The translations under genes and the position numbers were made by a program. Shown here one piece after another: positions 24,052 to 36,086 of a stretch of DNA of 64,000 nucleotides. Location of the stretch: the NCBI GenBank assembly GCA_023614405.1, contig CM042697.1:190029189-190093188 (forward strand), written 5' to 3'. The notes beneath the pieces were generated by a model, which was given only the letters and a program-made list of their open reading frames with translations, was not told the DNA's origin and did not search any database. Within the stretch, counting starts at the first letter, position 1, and each line of letters starts with the position of its first letter. This DNA comes from Avena insularis. Taxonomy: Eukaryota; Streptophyta; Magnoliopsida; Poales; Poaceae.

Positions 24052-24885
24052 TTAGAGGTTCTTTATCTCATCCTGCAGCTTCTTGGTAGTGGCTTCCAGC
24101 TGCTCCTGAAGTCCCTCCTTCTCGCTTTGTAGCTCCTCCACTAAACTTGACTTCTTTGCGGCTTCAAGTTGCTTTGCCAAGTCCCTCTTGGAAGCACGCA
24201 CATCATTGATTATCTTGCAAAGGCCTTCGGTTTGCACTTCCGTTCCATCGATCTCCTGCTTGAGTTCTCTAATCCTCTTGTTTTTATTTATCACCCTTTT
24301 TTCTTGGTTAGCGAACTTCTTCTCTTGGTCCTGGAACTTCATCTCTTGGAGCTTCATTGCCTCCTCCTGCTGCTTGATCATTTCTTCCTTCTCCTTGATG
24401 AGGGCGCATAGCTCGTCGTTCTTCAACATCTCGAGGAAGGTACCCTTTTCAAGGTCACGGATGTGGCACTCCAAATCTTGATATTGGGTCCTTCGGCGCT
24501 TGGTAGAAGTCCTTTCCTCAAAGGTTAACTCCATGGGAATTCCTTCCTCATCTCGTCTCCCAAAGAGGCCGCCGTAGTGTCCTTGGAGAGCTTCATGATG
24601 ATGTCCACATAGGCGACCAATGAGCTGCTGCAAGCTGATGCTAAAGGCCTTCTCCTTGGAATCGCTAACAATGTGGATTGCTATGTCTTCCTCTGGGTTC
24701 TTGCCTCGCTCTTTTCCTGGCTGGATGACTTTGACTCCCCAAGAGCCGTCCTTGTGGAGCTTCTTCATTGTGCTCCCCTGGATTGTTGGGAGGGGAAGGT
24801 CCAAACGTGTGAGTAGGTCCATGAGACATCCACCAAAGCGAAGGGGCTCGATGTCCGCGACGGTGTCATAGAGGAAGCTTGTCAT
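24052..24885 (-). CDS. Extra ORF upstream of gag, coiled-coil protein (ORF B type)
   Basis: This is an open frame of 277 codons between the primer-binding site and gag. Residues 1-110 form a compact region with the D-L-L-T-R-L-D-L-P-L-P-T-I and L-I-G-R-L-C-G-H-H blocks and a G-L-F-G-R-R-D-E-E-G block near residue 110. Residues about 130-277 are a long, Gln/Glu/Lys-rich coiled coil. The third gypsy element has a homologous ORF at 62058-62866, and the second has its N-terminal part at 29469. Such an extra ORF before gag has been described in some rice gypsy elements (often called orf0); its function is unknown. It is the only intact reading frame in this otherwise dead element. The start follows a CTTAAAG acceptor-like sequence. 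Confidence 0.75.
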   Translation of the reverse strand: MTSFLYDTVADIEPLRFGGCLMDLLTRLDLPLPTIQGSTMKKLHKDGSWGVKVIQPGKERGKNPEEDIAIHIVSDSKEKAFSISLQQLIGRLCGHHHEALQGHYGGLFGRRDEEGIPMELTFEERTSTKRRRTQYQDLECHIRDLEKGTFLEMLKNDELCALIKEKEEMIKQQEEAMKLQEMKFQDQEKKFANQEKRVINKNKRIRELKQEIDGTEVQTEGLCKIINDVRASKRDLAKQLEAAKKSSLVEELQSEKEGLQEQLEATTKKLQDEIKNL

Positions 24886-25034
24886 CTTTAAGTTAGAAGA
24901 TTGAAAATTACATACTTAAACAAGTAGAGGAAAGCAGATACTAGAAGTGCGGAAAATAACTTAGTAGAAAAGCATGTAAGGCACAAGTTAGAGGTGGTTC
25001 CAATCCTAGGGTCACGTCCTACAGGCAACGATGT

Positions 25035-25046
25035 GCTCTGATACCA
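25035..25046 (-). other. Primer-binding site of the minus-strand gypsy element
   Basis: GCTCTGATACCA on + is TGGTATCAGAGC on the minus strand, two bases inside the LTR end. It is complementary to initiator tRNA-Met. Confidence 0.9.
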
Positions 25047-25534
25047 TCTGTAGCGACCTCGGATCGATGAGGATCCTAAGTCCCTATGATTAACATGCTA
25101 GTCCCTGGATCAATAGCTAGCACTCACAGTCGATGAAATATCATGTAAAACACAAAGTCTTTATTACACAGAGAATCCAGAGTATGAATTTATTACAAAT
25201 TTGCTTAGCATTAAGCTAGCTCAAATAACAGCAGAAACATAAAAGCAGCTTGAGTCCATCAACGCCCAAGGCTTGTCGAGTGTAGACTCGCGATCCCTAC
25301 GCACCTTTCAATCTTCGGATTCTGCACATAAGACGTGCAGCCAACAAGTTGGATCAATACTTTGAATGTATTGGCAAATTACACCAAGGAGAGAAAAGAC
25401 TATCTCTACATGCAAGGCTAGTTTAGGCTGTAGAGTTCATTTGCTCAAAGCTAGTTTTCTTAAGTAGAGAGAAGAGAAAATTTTCCTACTTTGTAAACAA
25501 TTGCTTAGATAAAATAAGGTCGAGTGGCACACGA

Positions 25535-25655
25535 GGATATTACGCACCAAGTGTCCAAACAACCAAACACTTGGATATTACGCACCAAGTGACACTTGGA
25601 TATTACACACCAAGTTCCCAAAATCCCACCCATTGGCGATATTACGCACGCCATG
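25535..25655. repeat. Short repeats GGATATTACGCACCAAGTG within the LTR
   Basis: Copies start at 25535, 25573, 25598 and (partial) 25637. The middle copies are framed by CACTTGG and CAAGTG, so each can fold into a small hairpin. Confidence 0.7.
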
Positions 25656-27567
25656 GGGTTTCAAAAATTTGTTTTAGAAAAGAGAGAGGAAGATCCTTCA
25701 GAGGCTCCATCCTTCAGACGCTCATAGTTGTTCTGTTTCCGTGAACACGGCTGAACGATCAGATTGCAATACTCTCGACAGTTGGTGCACTTTACCCACA
25801 ATCCACGATCAAGTCCTTTTACAGACAAGACCATGGCGAGGCTTTCCCTTAGTAGCCCCTCTACCTTCTGGATCCAACCGCGCCAAGAAACTCCAAATGT
25901 TGGTACCTAGGTGAGGTTTCCCACTAAGTACTAGGCCAAGACAGAGCCCATATGTATTGTGGTTGCACTGGAAGCTTCTGAATTCTGAAACATGGCAGAC
26001 TTCTTTGATTCCTGGGCGGCCGTCCTCCACCAAAATCTCACGCGTTGACCCGACAACCATTCCGCCTAGAAGAAAACTTAGTTTTATTTTGAAGTGGATT
26101 TGATAAGAAAAGTTTGCTCTAGAGAGCCTTTATATTTAGAAAAATGCTTTGTCTTTCAAACCCCCCAACGGTACTTTGTATATATAGCATAGCAAGCAAT
26201 ACTTAGCAAAAACAGGGGTAACCTATTAGGAGGGAAAATCCTAAGTATAGAGCTACTCATGGCATACTACAAAATCATCGCACTTGCAAAATAATACTAA
26301 GGAAAAATTCTACTAGAACATCCTACACATGCATACTACAGAATTTTGAAGATCACATGCATAGAATCAAAACTGGGACAAAATTATGAACAAGTGGTGT
26401 AACTTCCCTTGATCCGAGCAACACTCTACACAATAGCACTCCTTAGCGCACTCCGAACAATCTATCGAATCACAAACATAGATCTGATCACAACTTGCTC
26501 AAAAACATGTCACAGAGATAATCATGCATGCATGCAACATGGTATTTTATGCAAGATTGGTTCTTCTAAATTGACCAAGGTAGCATAATTGAGTTTCAAT
26601 AGTGTTAAGGGTGTTACTAGGATTGATTTCCCATAGGTTTAGATCTATTTGGGTCACTAATACAATTCATAGGGTTAAAAGGAGATCCAACCATCTAATT
26701 AACCCCGATTAGATCTAATGATCTTAAGCAAGGTTTCATAATTTTGTCCAGTGGGTATTATGGAACCAAAGTCAACGCAACAAGAATCAACTAAAAAGGG
26801 GTTCTAATTATTTTTCTATGAATTAAATACCCCAATCTAATGATTAAAATCTACACCTAAAACCCTACTGTAAACTTGGAATATTATTGCAGATCTGGAT
26901 TCTACATAAAATTATGAATCCAACGGTATATTATAAGCTAAATTTGGCCAAATATTCAATTTTATATGAATTTCGCAAGTTTTAAACTAAATCTGCAAAC
27001 AGATCTAATCCTAACTTAAAAATCTTGCCAAGTGGCGTCACCGATTATTCCGACGCTAATGGTGCTGGCGTGTGGCCATGTGGCACGCCGTGACTCGCCG
27101 ATACCCCTTCAGTACAGCTTCTAATCTAAGCCGCAGGTTGTAGATCGAACGGACAAGAGGCGCTGCCACATCATGGTGGTGACGGCGGTGGAGCGGTGGT
27201 GTCGGTGGAGAAGGGCGGCGATGCTCTGGTGCTCCTCGGAGAAGGCGGAGAGGTCAGGGATGATCGCCTCCACCTCGAGGTTCCTCTCGTTCCCTCAGGT
27301 GCGATCTTCTCTTCCCCGAGCGGTGGCGGTGGCTGCTTCTCCGTGCCCGGCGAGCAATCGCACGCAAGACGCTGGTAAACATCGGACAAGGAAGGTGAGG
27401 CGAAACGGTCGAGCGTAAGGGTCATCCTAGGGAGAAGGACAGGGAGAGGGGGAAGCTCCTGTCATCGATTCCAACTCACCTGGTCGGCGGCAGCTCGAAC
27501 CAGCGGAAACAGGGGAGGGCTAGGGTTTCGCGAGTTTGGGGACGGAGGAGAGGGTCGCGCGGCTGAG

Positions 27568-27575
27568 TATTTATA
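27568..27575 (-). promoter_or_regulatory. TATA box of the minus-strand gypsy LTR
   Basis: TATAAATA on the minus strand lies at the edge of the GC-rich zone, pointing toward the element body. Confidence 0.6.
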
Positions 27576-28627
27576 CACTGCCTGGGGGGAGTCCTGGCCG
27601 GACACGGAGGGAGGGGAAGCGTGGCCGACGGTGTCTCTGTCCCGTTCTCGTTGGGGAGAGGAGAGGGATGATAGGTGGGTCCCGTGCGTCGGTGGAGGAG
27701 GGGGCAAGCGGGCTGGCAGAGGTGTGTGCCGTGCAGGGCGACAGGGACGGTGAGGGGACATTGGGCTGGGCCGTTTGCTGGCCTGGTTAAGTTAGTTATG
27801 TTTTTTTATATTCCTTGTCTTATCAATTTCTGTTTTACTAAAACTTAAATATCTTTTGCATACTAAGTCCAAACTTGATGAAACTTGTTTCTAAATCTTT
27901 ATAAAAATAAGGTGGTCAACATAGGACCATGGTTTAATGTTTTTACATAGTTTTTAGAAGGGTCAAGCTACTACAACAATAATGCTTACATATGGAAATC
28001 TTTAATAGGGTTTTGATAGGTTTAGGTGTTAGGATTTTGTTGCAAAATTTATTTGTAAGATGCAATGATGCAAGGATGATGCATGCTTCTAGTAACATCG
28101 TAATGTAAAATCTGGGATGTTACAGTAAAGGTTCACCAATTTCTATTGGTGGTTCCTTGGGAGTTTTATCAAACAAAAACTTAGTGTTTTCAACTAATAA
28201 GAAAAACCTTATTTTGAGCAAAGACATCCTAAGCTACACTTAGACAAATTCATATAGATGTTAGATACTACTATTCTACTATGGTATCACTTGCCAATAC
28301 AATTCCAAATGTATTGACCCTCTCTGGCTGTAACTTATGATGTTGCAGCTTACTTTGATGGAGATTAGGGTTGTGAGTCTACACTCAACATGTTTGCCCG
28401 TGGCACATGAAGATGAAGACTTATAGTTATTTACTTTATGTTATGAACTCTATGTTCTAGCCTTGGTATATTGAGTTGTAAAGACTATGTTATCTCTGGA
28501 ATGACGATGTAATAATGACCTTTGTATCTCTGTACTTCATCTTAAACTGTGGATGCTAGCATTTTGATCCAGGGACTAGCATTGCAATCGTAGGGGCCTT
28601 TACCTTTAAAAGGTGTGGTCTTATAGA

Positions 28628-28639
28628 TGGTATCAGAGC
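28628..28639 (+). other. Primer-binding site of the second gypsy element
   Basis: TGGTATCAGAGC lies two bases after the LTR end. The LTR's final CA has become TA (28624-28625). Confidence 0.88.
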
Positions 28640-28785
28640 ACTGTGTTGCCTGTAGGATTATGACCCTAAGATGGATTAGACTAAGGAAACAACTAGGAAA
28701 ATGCAACTCTTTGCAAAAAATTCCACACTTGTCTTTTTCCTTCTCGTAAACCTCTCCTAATCATCTTTCTCATCTCTATTTGTAG

Positions 28786-29217
28786 ATTGGCCGCCATCAA
28801 CGAAGCCGTCAAGAAGGGACCACTCATGACTATGACCTTAGAATGTGAGACAGAGTTTCCCAAGTCACTCAAAAACGTTATGGTTAGCTTGGTAATAGAT
28901 GGTGAAGCCGTGTACAAGGGATTTCCAGTGATGGATGAAGGAGAAGAATATTGGTGGGTACAACTCCACTTGTACAAAAACAAGGGAGACAACCACAAAG
29001 AGTCAGGATTCTGCATGGTCACCAACTCAAAAATGTATATGTCATTTTTGACTCTACAAGGAATGCAGCATGGAATGCTATCAAGGAGCTTGGTGAAAGA
29101 GTCAAGTGTAGAATGCTCAACACTCAAAATGACCTTAGAGAGGAGAAGAAGTATACCCAAGACTTAGAGACCGCCATAAAACGTCTAAGGGATATCATAG
29201 ACTTAGCATATGAGTGA
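28786..29217 (+). pseudogene. ORF A of the second gypsy element, broken
   Basis: This is homologous to the intact ORF at 61353-61859, sharing the G-P-L-M-T-M-T-L-E-C-E-T-E-F-P block, V-Y-K-G-F-P-V-M-D-E-G and Q-L-H-L-Y-K-N-K-G-D. The start codon after the TTTGTAG acceptor-like end reads ATTGGCC, where an extra T has broken the ATG. A frameshift near 29030 moves the C-terminal half to another frame, which ends at 29217. The C-terminus is also about 35 codons shorter than the intact copy. The function of the family is not known to me. Confidence 0.8.
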
Positions 29218-29468
29218 GAATTGTGACGTACTTTAATAGTTGGACCACCACACTTGTCATTTTCTCGCATTAATAATTTGATCATACCAACCTATGTGGT
29301 ATGGCAAGTTTTGTCTAAGTATTGTTTGAACATTTGTGTTTGTGATAGATTTTTGTATGCCATGACTTGTGTTTTATGGTTGAATGTATGCTTTTTCTTT
29401 TGTATCACTATCTTATGATTTTCTCTTTACTTGAGTTGTTTCTAATTTTTTTCTATTCTATGCAATAG

Positions 29469-29645
29469 ATGCGTAGCTTTGTTGTCAGCACTGCCGAGGA
29501 GTTCAAGGGAACTTGTTTTAGTTCTCGTCTTGTGGAGCTCACTAGTGTGCTCAATCTCCCACTCCCTAGTATTAAGGGACTTCAGCTTACGAAGTTCGAG
29601 AGGAAGGATCTATGGGGATTTAGAGTCTCGCAGCCCGGACGAGCC
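29469..29645 (+). pseudogene. ORF B of the second gypsy element, 3' truncated
   Basis: The ATG follows a GCAATAG acceptor-like end. Codons 1-58 match ORF B of the third gypsy element (S-T-A-E-E-F, N-L-P-L-P, K-F-E-R-K-D-L-W). Similarity stops after the Q-P-G-R-A block, and the frame runs into unrelated DNA, stopping at 29702. The coiled-coil part is missing. Confidence 0.8.
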
Positions 29646-32141
29646 CACATCTGTTCCTTAACTCTATGTATCTACCCTTTTTATATCAACATTCCGAATT
29701 GAGCTCTACTACCGGAGCCTTTCAATAGGAAGGAATGGAATCTTATCTTACACGAGAGGCCTCTTTCCAAGCCCTCCGTGCAATATGAATAGGATTCGGA
29801 GTCTCTTGTACTGCCTTCATTCACTGCCAAGCTCTAGTAAATATCTGAGTGAGTAAGTTATGGATCGTGCGCTTTTCCATCTCCTGCTTATGACAATATC
29901 TGCTTCTTTTTAGATGAAGACAAGGGCCCCTCCTAGAAGGTATTTTTTTGTTGGTGGGAGCTCTTTGGCGCGAGAAGTGATAGCTATGGCTTAACAAGCA
30001 TCAACTGTTCGCACAAGCGCTGGTATATTTATGTGTCCCGTGAGAAAGATAAATAAGTGGATGGTCGAGGCAAGTAATAAAACATGCTGGGAAAACTGGA
30101 ACTGACGGATGCAGAAAAGAAGTCATGATGGACGATCTTGACAATGAAAATGGCACATCACCAACCTTGCCTTAGTTCTCTTCTTGTTCATTTTTGTCTT
30201 TTCAGCGCTGATGGAAGCATGCCAAGGTGAAGTTGACTATCTCTTTAGCATTTCTCCTTCTTTTCATCTTGCCCTATGAGCTCATGCAGTGAGTGCCGCA
30301 GGATGATTTAGTTCTAAGCGAGGGCTTGACCCGGGGCATATTCTTCTGCATCCATTTAGCTGCTAATTAGCATGCGGTCAATTAGTTTCATAACTGCCAG
30401 GATTAGTTCACGTGAGCATCTCCATACACTCACATGCTTCTATACCATAAATCCACTGTCCACCTACATTAATATTACCTCATCATTGTTACAAGAGTCA
30501 GAAATGTCTAGTTGTGGTTTTGTAGGCACTAGAGCAGTGCAGCAACAGAATAATGTTTAGTATAATCTTGAGATGGTATTTCTATAGATAGTATAGTATA
30601 TTATATTATCACCAATCAAGAAAAAAGGAAGAGTCTCAAGACGAGTGGGTGTTCGCTTCTGGAAAAGAAGCAGGATCGGGCTATCCATCCGACCGGATAA
30701 GGAACATATTAAAGAAGAACATAAGAGGAAGCGGATTGTGGAGATTACGCTTCTTTCTATATCTACGCAATTCCTTTTTTTATCTACGTAGGTGCAAACC
30801 TTGGTCAATCTCTAGATCCTGGGGCTAGGAAATCTAGTGAATGGTTACGTGATCTAAAGCTTCAAGCCCTTGCATCTTACTTTTTCTCATTGCTGGATGA
30901 AGAAAGGCGATCCTCTCACATGCATACAAGCTGTTCGATGGAAGTCGTGCTTGGGAAGGAATGACATCGTGAAACTGGTACCATTTATTGGTCTTTAGGA
31001 CAAAGCCAGCTATCTCTTTACTTTGTTTCTTGGTCACCACAGCTTGTGGCTTTAAATTACTACCTACGATGTTTTTCCTTCTTTGGTGTTTGTGATGAAC
31101 AATCACTCATTCCAATAATGAGGTCAACTAAAATACCTTCCGTGCGGATAGTTATCCGCATCACAAATATTGTAGATACTAAGCCGGTGGATACCGATTC
31201 AGGAAATAGCGATATAAAGAATACATATGATCTAAATAGTGATCCAGTTAGTGAGATCACCCTATGCCCAATATTCCTAATAGTAAGCTTATAGGTGGAA
31301 ATAATGGAAGAGGATTGAGTAGGCCGGTATTGAATTTGCAAATAGGTTGCCTTTGGTAATCCGAGTAGGCAAGTAGGGTGTCAGTGATTATGCTAGAAGG
31401 GCCAAGTGGAGATGCTAGTGTTGAATCTCTTCCTATGTTGAGTTTTCATATAGCTTCTGCGGCAAACACCTTCCATGGTCGATCAGGCGTAATATCCATA
31501 ACCTATAGTTGTCACGTCTGAGAGGTAGAAGGTATCTATCCAATCCAATCCTTCTCCAAAATGCACCATGACCGATCCAATTACTATAGAGCCAGCAACA
31601 TCCCCTAAAGCCAATGCCACTCTCATCCTTTTTCCAATTCAGATTTGGTAGCATGTTGAAGCTGTGGAATGGTGTTTGTTGGTGAGTCAATTTTATAGAG
31701 ATGAAGCAGTGTTACTTTCTAGTTTTTCACTTTGTTCGTTACTTTCCAGCTTCAGGAGCTTTACTATAGTAGGTAGTAGGAAGGCGAGTGATGGGTAATC
31801 TCGGTCGGTAAAGAAAGGTACTAGGGATTGACCTAAAGCTACGAAGTTGGAGAAGTTCATAGGTTCACACGTTGAAAGAAGAACGTTGGATTGAGACGAG
31901 AAAGCAAGTGCAAGGCATTCAATAAGGTAAGCTAGGGGTCGGTGGAACCGGTGAACCACGCGAGCTGGTTAGATATGTGGGGCAGAGGGCTCGTAGTACC
32001 CCCTTTTATTGACCCAACCTTTTCTTCGCTTTGGTATTTAATCACCTAAAATCCAAGGGAGGCTGGCCTGCACGCCATACCTATACCCATATAGTGCCAG
32101 GCATGCGGTGGACTCATTTTTGGATTAGGGAAGGCAAGAAG
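29645..32141. other. Unassigned block, left half; possibly organelle-derived
   Basis: Base composition is even and the style differs from the flanking retroelements: no LTR features, no tandem repeats and only short ORFs. It resembles plant mitochondrial spacer DNA to my eye, but I cannot name a gene in it. ORFs such as 31046-31294 have no recognisable domain. The block continues at 54869-58017, because copia copy 2 is inserted between the halves. Confidence 0.3.
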
Positions 32142-32508
32142 TGAAGGGTTTTGCAGCATAGTAAATCAAAAAATTTCTATAGATGCGAACAGGAAAGCCA
32201 AGATCTAATCTAAGAGATGCAATCAATGAGAGGGATAGATGAGATCTTCATACCCTTGAAGAAATCGCACAGCGGAACGTTCAACAGAACGTGGTTGATG
32301 TAGTCGTACTAGCCTTCTCCTCCTCGTGATCCGATCCGATCCAACGCCGCAAGTGGCGACGCCTCCGAGAGATGCACACGTATGGCACCGCGACGTCTCC
32401 TCCTTCCTCGGTCCAGCAAGTGGGGTGGAGAGATAGATTGGATCTACAGCACGGCGGCATGGTGCAAAGGTGGAGAGTTTCTGCGGCAGGGCTTCGCCTA
32501 CACGCAGT

Positions 32509-32557
<49 letters not shown>

Positions 32558-33944
32558 GAGGGCAGCAGGTAGGCGTCTAGGGTTCAAGGAGGGGTGGGAG
32601 GAGGGTGCGCCCCTGCCCTCTTTATATAGAGGGCTGGCCGGCCCCCTTGCCCCCTCCTCCAAGCCCTAGGGCGGCGGCCCCAAGGGTGGAGTGGGGGGCA
32701 AGTCTCCCCCCTTCTAGAAGGTCCCCCCTAGGGTTTCCCTAGGGTTTTGGCCGGCTGGGCCTATGGGGCCTTGTGCCCCCGGCCCAATGCGTCAAGGGCA
32801 CTCCCTCGTAGGCCCACGCCCCCTTCCGACAAGTGGGGCCAAATTGGTCCCACTCTGTAAGCTTCTAGAACCTTCTGGTACAATACTGAACATTCCGAAA
32901 CAATTCCGAAATCAAAAAACTGCTTTCCTTTATATGAATCTTATTCTCCAGACCATTCCGGAACCTCTCGTGATGTCCTGGATCTCATCCGAGACTCCGA
33001 ACAAAAACTCATAAACCAATTATCCATTCTATCCTAGCGTCGAGGCACGTTAAGTGTGTGACCCTACGGGTTCGAGAATATGCGCATACGATCTTCTATC
33101 AATAATCAACAGCGGGATCTGGAAACCCATATTGACTCCCACATATTCATCGATGATCATATCGGATGAACCACGATGCCAGGATTCAATTAATCCCATA
33201 TATATATTCCCTTCGTCACGCGATATTTTACTTTCCCGAGATTTGATCGTTGGTATCGGCATACCTAGTTCAATCTCATTCACAGCAAGTACTTTACTCG
33301 TTTCGTAATCCGATATCACTTTGTGATTAACTCCTTAACCATGTGCTTGCAAGCGGTGTTGATATCGATTACCGAGTAGGCCCGGAGTATATCTCTCCGA
33401 CTTGGGAGGGACAAATCCCATCTCGATACATACAACCCAACAAGTACTTTCCAATCACCTGAGAATCCCATCTCGATACATACAACCCAACACGTACTTT
33501 CCAATCACCTGAGAGACACCTTTATGATCACCCTCTCATAGGATGACGTTTGATGACCTCAAAGCTTTCTTCCGATACCAGGGAGTTGCATTATCTCATG
33601 GTCTAAGGAATAAAATATTTGACATAAGAAAAAGCTTCGCAAAGATGAACACGATGACACGATCTAATTGCTCTGCTTGATTTGGGTCTGTCCATCATAT
33701 CATTCTCCCAATGATATGATCTCATTATTAATCGACAAATCATGTCTATGATTAGGAAACCTTAACCATCATTAATCAATGAGCTAGACCATAGAGGCGT
33801 ACTAGGGACACGGTGTTGTTCATAAACCACACAAGTATCAAAGTTTCCGCTTAATACAATGCTAGCATGGAATGTAAACTTTATCATGAACAAGAATTAT
33901 AATAATAACATCTTTATTATTGCCTCTAGGGCATAATTCCAACA
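32142..33944 (-). repeat. 3' LTR of copia copy 2
   Basis: This LTR is 1,803 bp, longer than the 5' LTR (1,720 bp without its insertion). Two length differences are visible: a (GA)21 run at 32511-32552, where the other LTR has about eight repeats, and a 50-bp tandem duplication at 33414-33513. The TATA box is the reverse of 32621-32629. The 89-codon U3 ORF is open (33050-33319). Confidence 0.95.
33414..33513. repeat. 50-bp tandem duplication in the copia copy 2 LTR
   Basis: 33414-33463 and 33464-33513 are identical except for one base (AACAAGTAC against AACACGTAC). The other three LTRs of the family in this window have one copy. Confidence 0.9.
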
Positions 33945-33972
33945 GTCTCCCACTTGCACTAGAGTCAATAAT

Positions 33973-36086
33973 CTAGTTTACATCTGGTAACAATCTAACA
34001 CCCATGGCATTAAGGTGCTGATCATGTTTTTCTCGTGGAAGAGATTTAGTCAACGGATCTGCGACATTCAAATCCGTATGTACTTTGCTAATCTTCAGAT
34101 CTCCATCTGTTATATAATCTCGAATTATATGAAATCTGCGGTTGATGTGCTTGGTATTTGGATGATATCTTGGTTCCTTAGCCAATGCTATGGCGCCAGT
34201 GTTGTCCAACAATATCTCCAGTGGGTCCAAGGCACTTGGAACCACACCAAGCTCAGTGATGAAGTTCCTGATCCAAACTCCTTCACTTGACGCTTCTGCA
34301 GTAGCCATGTATTCCGATTCTACTATAGATCCCGTGATCATGCTTTGCTTGCAGCTTCTCCAGCTCACAGCTCCTCCATTCAAAATATAAACGTATCCTG
34401 TCTGAGATTTAGAATCATCCGGGTTGGTGTTGAAACTAGCGTCGACGTAACCTTTTACGACGAGCTGCTCATCACCTCCATAGACCAAGAACATTTCTTT
34501 AGTCCTATTTAAATACTTTAGATGTTCTTTACGGCTGTCCAGTGTTCCACTCCTGGATCACTTTGGTATCTACTCGTCAAACTAAGAGCATTGGACACAT
34601 CCGGTCTAGTACACAGCATGGCATACATGATAGAACATATGGCCGAGGCATAAGGCACTTTGCTCATGGTTTCTCTATCGTTTACCATAGCTGGACACTG
34701 AGCCTTGCTCAATATCTTACCTGACAACATGGGCACTGAACCTTTCTTTGCCTTATCCATTATGAACCTTTTCAGAACTTTGTCAAGATATGTACTTTGC
34801 CTTAAAGCTATTAGGTGTCTTTGTCTATCTCTATAGATTTTGATGCCTAATATATAAGCAGCTTCTCCTAGGTCTTTCATTGAAAAACATTTATTCAAAT
34901 AACTCTTCACATCGTTAAGCATACCAATGTCATTTCCAATAATCAATATGTCATCCACATATAGTACTAGAAATGTCACTAAGCTCCCACTCACTTTCTT
35001 GTAGATACAAGCTTCGTAGCAATTTGGAACAAATCCAAAGGTATTGATCACTTGATCAAAATGAAGGTTCCAACTCCGAGATGCTTGCTTCAGTCCATAA
35101 ATGGAACGCTGAAGTTTGCACACCTTATCAGCATCCTTAGGATCAACAAAACCTTCGGGTTGCATCATATACAACTCTTCATCAATGTTGCCATTGAGGA
35201 ACGCAATATTGACATCCATCTGCCATATTTCATAATCATGAAACGCATCAATTGCTAATAAAATCCGAATGGACTTAAACATCGCTACGGGAGAGAAAGT
35301 CTCATCGTAGTCAACACCTTGAACTTGTCGAAAACCTTTCGCGACAAGCCGTGCTTTATAGATAGTAACATTACCATCTGCGTCCGTTTTCCTTTTGAAA
35401 ATCCATTTGCACTCAACGGCCTTTCGGTTGCTAGGAGGGTCCACCAAAGTCCATACTTGGTTTTCGCTCATGGATCCCAATTCGGATTTCATGGCCTCTA
35501 GCCATTTCTCAGAGTCTGGGCTCATCATTTCTTCCTCATAGTTCGCAGGTTCACTGTTGTCTACCAACAAGATAGTTAAGACAGGGTTACCGTACCACTC
35601 AGGAGGGGCACATGACCTTGTCGACCTGCGACGTTCAGTAGTAGCATCGTCCGAAGCTTCATGATCCTCGTCATTAGCTTCCTCTATTGTTGGTGCAAAC
35701 GACACTAGAAAAATTTCAGGTGTTGCGCTACTCTCCAACTCAAGAGAAGGTTCAGTAACCTCGTCTAGCTCTACTTTCCTCCCACTCACTTCTTTCGAGA
35801 GAAACTCCTTCTCAAGAAAGGATCCATTCTTTGCGACAAACACTTTGCCTTCGGATCTGTGGTAGAAGGTATACCCAATCGTTTCCTTAGGGTATCCTAT
35901 GAATACACATTTCTCCGCTTTGGGTTCGAGCTTGTCCGACATCAACTTCTTGACGTAAGCTTCGCATCCCCAAACTTTAAGAAACGACAACTTAGGTATA
36001 GCACCAAACCACAGTTCATACGGTGTCGTCTCAACGGATTTAGATGGTCCCCTATTTAAAGTGAATGCAGCGGTTTCTAATGCATA
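33973..36086 (-). pseudogene. copia copy 2 pol, integrase end, RT and RNase H
   Basis: The long open frame (36086 to 34518) starts inside the integrase C-terminal part at the CACTA insertion. It runs through the linker and complete RT, including F-L-N-G, Q-P-E-G-F and the Y-V-D-D active site (about 34945-34960). A one-base deletion near 34515, compared with copy 1, creates TAA codons. RNase H continues in another frame (34494 to 33973) with G-Y-V-D-A-S-F, E-S-E-Y-M-A and the L-D-N-T-G-A block, where copy 1 has C-D-N-T-G-A. This copy is the better preserved one across the integrase-RT linker and serves to date the deletions in copy 1. Confidence 0.92.

Larger units (their letters stand above)
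15606..28124 (-). mobile_element. Ty3/gypsy LTR retrotransposon, minus strand, truncated at its 3' end
   Basis: In minus-strand order the parts are: 5' LTR (25049-28124), primer-binding site (25035-25046), coiled-coil ORF (24052-24885), gag, protease, RT-RNase H, solo-LTR insertion (16483-20950) and integrase to about 15606. No 3' LTR is present. The element ends within the integrase C-terminal part at a junction with duplicated 11-mers. The 5' LTR is inserted in the LTR of another gypsy element (28125 onward); GTAAA at 28125 would be its right target copy. Gag resembles the chromovirus-like grass group, but no integrase C-terminus remains to show a chromodomain. Several nonsense codons and frameshifts make it inactive. 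Confidence 0.9.
25049..28124 (-). repeat. 5' LTR of the minus-strand gypsy element
   Basis: Read on the minus strand it starts TGTAACATCCCAG (28124) and ends GGTCGCTACA (25049), 3,076 bp in all. The 3' 100 bp resemble the LTR end of the third gypsy element (shared GATCCAGGGACTAGCAT block), so the two families are related. It includes a GC-rich promoter zone (27160-27780), a TATA box at 27568-27575, a GTGAGT donor-like site just downstream (near 27470) and a short repeat cluster (25535-25655). Short ORFs inside look accidental. Confidence 0.88.
28125..29645 (+). mobile_element. Second gypsy element (+), fragment: LTR end, leader, two broken ORFs
   Basis: The segment 28125-28625 matches the last 500 bp of the third gypsy LTR (60710-61211). 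A primer-binding site follows at 28628-28639. ORF A and the first part of ORF B come next, as in the third element. The left part of its LTR is missing because the minus-strand gypsy is inserted at 28124. The right part is lost at about 29645, where unrelated DNA begins inside ORF B. Confidence 0.85.

Noticed and set aside
31046..31294. 82-codon + strand ORF in the unassigned block as a gene
   Set aside because: It has no domain or recognisable neighbour, and a 93-codon antisense ORF covers the same bases.
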